Below, one piece after another: positions 57,944-64,000 of a stretch of 64,000 nucleotides of DNA. The notes beneath the pieces are model-generated. The model ran no database searches. It was not told where the DNA came from and saw only the letters and a list, made by a program, of their open reading frames with translations. Made by a program: the position numbers and the translations under genes. This stretch comes from Boesenbergia rotunda. Taxonomy: Eukaryota > Streptophyta > Magnoliopsida > Zingiberales > Zingiberaceae. The first letter of the stretch is position 1, and every line of letters begins with the position of its first letter. Location: the NCBI GenBank assembly GCA_024364735.1, contig JAGFNQ010006432.1, forward strand, positions 39,320 through 103,319. Direction: 5' to 3'.

Positions 57944-58889
57944 TGAAGGATCGATGTGGCGTGCAGAAGGGGGGTGAATGCACTTTTTCGGATCGTTGAA
58001 CTCTACACAGATGTTAGCGTAGCGGAAATAATATGCAAAAGACAAATAACAATGCTAACACTTTCAGTTACTTGGTATCCACCCAGATGGGTGACTAGTC
58101 CAAGGATCCACGCCGCGAGCACCACTTTTCACTATAGAAAAGTCTCCTTCAGGTGGAGAAACCTTCACAGCATGAGCTTCCTCTTTACAGATGTAGAATT
58201 GAGATGGAGGAAGCAAAGAATCACTTTACAATTTGGCAGCACTTCGTTACTGTACGGAACGGTACAGACACGTGTAACGAGGCCTCCTTTTATAGGTGAA
58301 AAGGACAGATTCGCAGTCTGTCCAGACGCCTACCAGTCGACTGCCCCAAGGGCAGTCGACTGGCCCGCATTAAATGCCGGCCAACGGCTAGCAAACAGCT
58401 AGCCAACGGCTAGTTTGGGGTATACCAGTCGACTGCCCCAAGGCCAGTCGACTGGTCCGAAGCTGCGAACTCTCTGTGGGTTTTGGCAGTCGACTGCCTT
58501 CGGGCCAGTCGACTGCCCTGCCTCCCAGCTCAGCTCCAGCCACTCCGAACCCTCTCCTTCGCGTGTGCCTTCAGGTCTGCTCCCTTGGCTCGCCCCTTGA
58601 AGTCCTCTTCCTCTGGCTATCGTCCCTCGGATGCGCACACAAGCCTTCCCTTGGCTTGCCTCCATGCCACCCTTCACGTGTGCCCTTTGAAGTCCACTTC
58701 CCGGCTTGCCCTTGGAGCTCTCCTCCCTCGGCTTTCGTCCCTCGGATAGGTCCACCATGTGTGATTCTCCAAGTCCTGCAAACTCAATCACACAAATCAA
58801 ATACAACATAACACTCTAACTTTAAACTTATTCGCCCACACATCAAAACCATGATCTTCCAATCATTTCAAGGGCCGATTGCCTCAACA
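57944..58889 (-). repeat. 3' LTR of B
   Basis: The 946-bp LTR, plus strand TGAAGGATCGATG to GCCTCAACA. CAGTCGACTG pairs lie at about 58332-58510, TATAAAAGG on minus at 58294-58286, and a GGGGGGTGAATGC box at 57969-57981. It matches the A LTR apart from small changes. Confidence 0.92.
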
Positions 58890-59838
58890 ATCTCCCCCTT
58901 TTTGATGTGTGCAATATGTTTAAGTTAGAGATAAATACAACAATAGTAATAGCAAAAGATAGCAATTGAACATTATGAGACATAATAACCCTAAGAGGTA
59001 ACCTCCCCTTAACCTATGTCCTCTCCACAGTTTCAATTCTAATCATATTCCAAGTTAAGTTTCTACTTAACACCATCAATAAGAATGTAAGACATATCCG
59101 AACCTAAGAGGTACCTCCCCTTAATCCATGTCTTTTTTCAGGTTTTAACCTTACAAGGTCTAAGTTAGACAAAAATACCTAAAACTCCCATTTTAAGTCA
59201 AGAGTCTAACTTAAACCACCCATTCTCCCCCTTTGACACCATCAAAATGATTGCCTCAAGCAACCAATCCCTATGGTATCAAATGTGAGATTTATTGATT
59301 CCTGAATTTTCTCTCAGCTTCTGAAAATTCTGTACCAGTCGACTGCCCATAGGGCAGTCGACTGATACGCTATCAGTCTGAAATTACAGGTTTTCTGCGA
59401 GATTCAGAAACTCCCAGAAAATTCCAGAAAATTCAAAAAATTGTAAAATTTTGCATACATGTTTGAAATGTTATACTCTATCAGGGAAAAATAATAAACC
59501 ATATAAAATTTCAAACATGCACGTCTTTTGATAAAACCCAAAAGTTTTGAAAAACACTACATTTTGTATCAACCTTTGAACCAATTTTGCAAATTTATGA
59601 CTTTTAAAGCATGGCACAATATGTAAAACATAAAATGGTTTTCAAAGGTTTAAAATGTCCAACTATGATCTTTAGCAAAGTGTCCATTGATTAAACACTT
59701 GCCTCCCCATAATTGGTCTAGTTTTGATATTTTGATACTCTCAATGGTCCAACAATGTGCCACAAGCACAAGTGAGCCAAATGTATCACCCTAATGGATC
59801 AAGCACCCTTTTTCAAAGCTAATGTCTCCAAGTTCATT
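58890..59838 (-). other. B post-pol noncoding region
   Basis: Purine tracts on minus at 58890-58902, 59002, 59115 and 59226. A CAGTCGACTG pair lies at 59336-59345 and 59355-59364, as in A. No accessory gene. Confidence 0.7.
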
Positions 59839-62800
59839 CTATACTTCCACAAAACACATTCCAAGGCCTCTTCTTAAGGATGTAAACTCCGATTCGGGAA
59901 GAGGCTTGGTAAAGATGTCGGCTAGGTTCGACTTTGATTCAACATAGTGTAGTTCTATGTCTCCCCTTGCCACATGGTCTCTAATGAAGTGATGTTTCAC
60001 TTCAATGTGCTTTGTCCTAGAATGGTGAACCAGATTTTTAGTTAGGTTGATCGTGCTTACATTATCACACAAGACTTTGACCTTGGTGTAATGTAGCTCA
60101 TAGTCCTCTAAGGTGTGCATGATCCAAAGGAGTTGGGAAACACATCCACCCATTGCCACATATTCTGCTTCCGTTGTTGATAGGGCAACGCATGGTTGTT
60201 TCCTACTACTCCAACTAACTAATGAAGACCCAAGAAATTGACACCCTCCACTTGTACTCTTCCTGTCTAACTTGCAACCCGCATAGTCCGAGTCGGTGTA
60301 TCCAATTAGGTCAACATTTGGGGTTCTAGGATACCAAAGTCCGACATTTAGGGTTCCTTTCACATACCTTAGGATCCTTTTGACTACAATTAAATGGGAC
60401 TCTTTTGCACAAGATTGGTACCTAGCACACATACCTACCGCGAAAAGTATGTCGGGTCTACTAGCGGTTAGGTATAGGAGGCTACCAATCATGCTCCTAT
60501 ATTGTTTAGAGTCTACCATTTTGCCTTCAAGATCACTATCCATTTTCACATTGGTTCCTATGGGTGTAGATGCTTCCTTAGCATGTTCTAAACCAAATTT
60601 CTTTAGCATCTCCTTAGCATATTTGGTTTGAAACACATGTGTACCTTCATTAGTTTGCTTAACTTGAAGGCCTAAGAAAAAGGTTAACTCTCCTACAAGA
60701 CTCATCTCAAATTCCTCTTCCATACACTTGATGAATTCTTGTAGGAAGTCATTATTTGTTGACCCAAAGATGATATCGTCTACATAGACTTGGGCAACAA
60801 ATATGTCCTTATCCTTAGATTTTAGGAACAATGTAGGGTCAATTGTTCCTCTTCTAAACCCCTTAGAACCAAAAATGAAGAAAGCCTCTCATACCAAGCC
60901 CGGGGGCTTGTTTCAATCCATACAAGGCTTTTCTTAATTTGAACACATGTCTTGGAAAGTTAGGGTCCTCAAACCCGGGGGTTGTTCTACATAAACTCTT
61001 CCTTAATGATCCCATTTAAGAATGCCGACTTCACATCCATTTGATGAAGTGTGAAACCCATGTGAGCGGCATAAGCTAATAAATTCTAATTGATTCTAAC
61101 CTAGCTACGGGGGCATAGGTCTCATCATAATCCAATCCCTCAACTTGGTTAAACCCCCTAGCTACCAATCTAGCCTTGTTCCTAGTGATTTTACCTTGGT
61201 CATCTAATTTGTTCCTAAAGACCCATCTAGTGGTTACAATGGTACAATCAGTGGGCCTAGGAACTAACTCCCAAACTTCACTCCTTTCAAATTGGTTTAG
61301 CTCTTCTTGCATGGCCAACACCCAATCAACATCTCCCAATGCTTCATCAATGGTCTTTGGTTCTAATTGGGAGATTAGAGCTATTTGGCTAGTCTGATCC
61401 CTAAAGTATGACCTAGTCCTTACTCCTTGAGTGACATCACCAACAATTTGGTCAATGGGATGATCATGATGATGTCTCAAAGGTCTAGAGGTTGTAGGTC
61501 ATTTACTTCTTCTTCCTCATCCTCTAGGATGCTTCTTACTCCCCCTTGATCATTGCCCTTCAATTGTAGGTCTTGAAGTCTTTGGGCAAGGGGTTGGACT
61601 TCTTCTATATCCTTATCAATTGAGGCCTTTCTAGGGTAGGTACTAGTGGTTTCATCAAATTTGACATTTGAGGACTCCTCAATCACTTTTGTCCTCTTGT
61701 TGTACACTCTATAACCCCTACTAGTCAATGAATACCCTACTAAGATTCCTTCATCGGCCTTTGACTCAAATTTTCTTAGGTCATCTTTGGTGTTTAAGAT
61801 GTAAGCTTTACATCCAAAGACCCTAAAATAGTGGACTTGGGGTACCCTTCCATTCCAAAGTTCAAAGGGGGTTTTTCCTAAAAACCTATGCACCAACACT
61901 CGGTTTTGAATATAGCAAGCGGTGTTAACCGCTTCGGCCCAAAATAGCTAGGAAGAGAGTATGCATTAAGCATAGTCCTAGCGCTTCTTGTAGGGCTCGT
62001 TTTTCCTCTCAACTACCCCATTTTGTTGAGGAGTCCTAGGGCATGAAAACTCATGCTTGTATCCATTTTCAACACAAAATTGTGTGAAGTTAGCGTTTTG
62101 GAACTCCCCACCATGGTCACTTCTAATTCGGTTTATTTTGGTATTCTTTTCATTTTCTACCCTTTTGCTAAAGCCTATGAATAAATTTAGGGTATCTCCT
62201 TATGTTTCATGAAGTGAACCCAAGTGAACCTAGAAAATCATCTACTATCACTAAGCAATACTTACTCCTACAAGTGATGGAGTACTATGACAATCAAATA
62301 AATCTATATGTAAAGTTCTAAGGGCAAAGAAGTAGTACTTAAGTTTTACCTTTGTGTGATCTTTTGATTGCTTACCCTCTTGACATGCATCACATAACTT
62401 GTTCTTTTCGTACTTGATCATTGGGAGCCCCTTCACCAATTCTTCCTTGGCCACTCTTGTAATGTTCCTCATGTTGATGTGTCCAAGTCTTCGGTGCCAT
62501 AACCACCCTTCTTCTTCTTTAGACATGAGACACTTAACAACTTGTTAGTAGCATAAGATAGATCAAGATAATACAAGTTTGCTTCTCTAAACCCTTCTAA
62601 TATGATAGTGTTTGATTCACATTGTTTTATTACACATTTCTTATCATGAAATTCTACTCTAAACCCGGCATCGCATAATTGACTTACACTTAATAAATTG
62701 AACTTCATATCCTTAATCAAGAGTACCTTATGAATTGAAATAGTGGGAGATACCTCAATTGTGCCCCTACCAATGATCCTTAACTTTCCACTGTTTCCAA

Positions 62801-62912
62801 AGGAGACCGTTCCTTCTCTTAGGTAGCTAATAGTGGTGAACTTGCTCACATCCCCGGTCATGTGTCTTGAGCATCCACTATCTACTATCCACAAGGTTGG
62901 GGCCTCCTTCAC
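59839..62912 (-). pseudogene. pol of B: protease, integrase, RT, RNase H
   Basis: Protease DSGCSRHMTG opens the frame at 62912. Integrase keeps WLWHRRLGH and CDACQEGKQSK but loses frame at several points between 62390 and 61900; its end (HRFLGKTPFELWNGR) is at 61890. RT runs in pieces: the first at 61480-61076, a broken stretch with QMDVKSAFL at 61020-60850, then one frame from 60831 to the stop at 59839 with YVDDIIFGSTN, SLLYLTASRPD and a full RNase H (STTEAEYVAMGG, CDNVSTINLTKN, ADIFTKPLPESE). Small deletions explain most breaks. RNase H is intact, unlike in A. Confidence 0.9.
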
Positions 62913-62918
62913 CTTTAC

Positions 62919-64000
62919 CTAGACAACATGGAAAACATATTCTTTTGGTACCCAAATCTTAGATCCATAAGCATCATTTAAAAATTTCTTAGGCACCCAT
63001 GCCTTCTTGGTGGTTCCCCTAGCCTCTAATCTCCTAGTTGCACCAATCCTACCGGTAAGTGAAACAAAAGCTACTTCCTTGGTCTTAGGCCTATAACCTA
63101 ATCCGGCCTTGTTGTATACAGCCCTTTGACTGTTTATGATCATGTCAAGGTTGCTTGATCCTACTTGAAATTTTCTAAGTGCTTTTGTGAGGTCATCTAT
63201 TTGTTTCCTTAACTCCTTATTTTCATTTTCAATACATGAGAAATGTGAAGAAGTAGAGCTAGCATGCAAATCCTTAAGTTTAATAGCTTCTACTTTAAGC
63301 ATGGCAATTTCTTCCTTAAGATCCTTAATTTTGCTTCTAGCCTTAGCTAAGTCCATGTTAGTGCTAGTAATGATTTTCACTAAAGTGGAAGAGGTAAGTG
63401 GTATACCTCACTTACCGAAGCCTCTGACTCTGATGATGATGAGGTGGAGGAGCTCTCATCTTCACTGCTTGAGCTCCGTTCATCGTCTGAAGAATCTGAA
63501 CCATCTTGTGCCATAAGAGCGAAGTGTGAGACTTGCTCTTCTTCTTCCTCTGAGGATGAGGGATCGTCCAGGTCGCCTTGAGGTTCGTGGCACTCTTCTC
63601 CTTTCCCTTCGACTTCTTCTTGTCATTCTTCTTCCTTTCTTCTTTCTTGTCCTCCCTCTTCTTCAACTGGGGACATTCGTTCTTCATATGTCCCTCTTGG
63701 TGACAGTTGTAGCATATGATCTCCTTGGCCTTACCCTTACCTTTGGCCCCTTTCCTAGCATATGATTTGTTAGAAAAACTTTTAAATGCCTTACGAAATT
63801 TCCTTACCATAAAGGCTTCTTGGACACTATCCATGGAGGCGCTTGACTCCTCCGAGTCCGAGGATGATGAGTAGATCACCTTCTTCTTCTCCTTTCTCCT
63901 CTTCTTCTCTTTCTCTGCAACAAAAGCAACACCTTTCTCTTTTGCCGAAATGTTAGCTTGTTCGTGCAGTTCAAATTCACAAAATAGATCGTCCAATTTA
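62919..64000 (-). pseudogene. gag of B, partial, frameshifted
   Basis: It enters at the window edge inside gag (LDDLFCEFELHEQANI). The zinc knuckle CYNCHQEGHMKNEC is intact near 63715-63675. One base is missing near 63569 (GATCGTCCAGG here, GATCGTCCCATG in A), shifting frame. The coiled-coil end resumes in frame from 63380 to the TAG at 62921-62919, directly before protease as in A. Start and N-terminus lie past 64000. Confidence 0.9.

Larger units (their letters stand above)
57944..64000 (-). mobile_element. B: Sirevirus-like element, minus, cut by window end
   Basis: Same family as A, inserted into the A 5' LTR. It has an LTR (57944-58889), post-pol region, pol and gag. Its 5' LTR lies beyond 64000. 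The left flank is AGCTC. Confidence 0.92.

Overview
The window is plant nuclear DNA made almost entirely of nested LTR retrotransposons. I see no host gene, rRNA, CRISPR array or bacterial feature. Gag and pol types (Ty3 chromovirus of Tekay type, Ty3 of Tat type, Ty1/copia including Sirevirus-like elements) and initiator-Met tRNA primer sites are those of a flowering plant. A large-genome monocot seems likely, but that is inference.

Nesting, outermost first. A Tat-type Ty3 element T (34636-34642, 40373-41026, 43986-48790) received a copia element X on its left (17729-34635), the Tekay-type solo LTR V (34643-40372, carrying solo LTR S1), the solo LTR S2 (41027-43985, carrying X-family solo LTR X3) and the Sirevirus-like solo LTR H (46927-48387). 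X was broken by Sirevirus-like element Y (9055-17728). Y was broken by Tekay element Z2 (4934-9054) and solo LTR G (11419-13856), and Z2 by Z1 (1-4933). The 3' LTR of X also holds solo LTR U (23434-25003) and the complete element W (25502-34031). On the right, X2 (about 48790-50648, minus) is broken by Sirevirus-like A (50649-57943, minus), and A by B (57944 to the window end, minus). Five-base target duplications support eight insertions.

The most interesting content is in the Sirevirus-like elements. Y and W, which have different LTRs, both carry the same extra gene in the place where some Sireviruses keep an env-like frame, between pol and the polypurine tract. In both, a tiny first exon is followed by a phase-2 intron and a long second exon. 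The DNA just upstream repeats the palindromes of that element's own LTR promoter, and in W it also has a TATA box and a cluster of W-box cores. This suggests a separately transcribed, spliced accessory gene driven by a U3-like internal promoter. W has lost pol completely and keeps only gag and this gene.

The four Tekay-type LTRs (Z1, Z2, V, G) share a second layout: an antisense tRNA-like segment, a TATA box, a consensus 5' splice site, a tandem-repeat interior of very variable length, then a TACTAAG branch-like box and a CAG acceptor. This looks like a leader intron inside the LTR. Nearly all remaining reading frames are decayed gag-pol. The best preserved are the pol end of Z1 and the gag of A.
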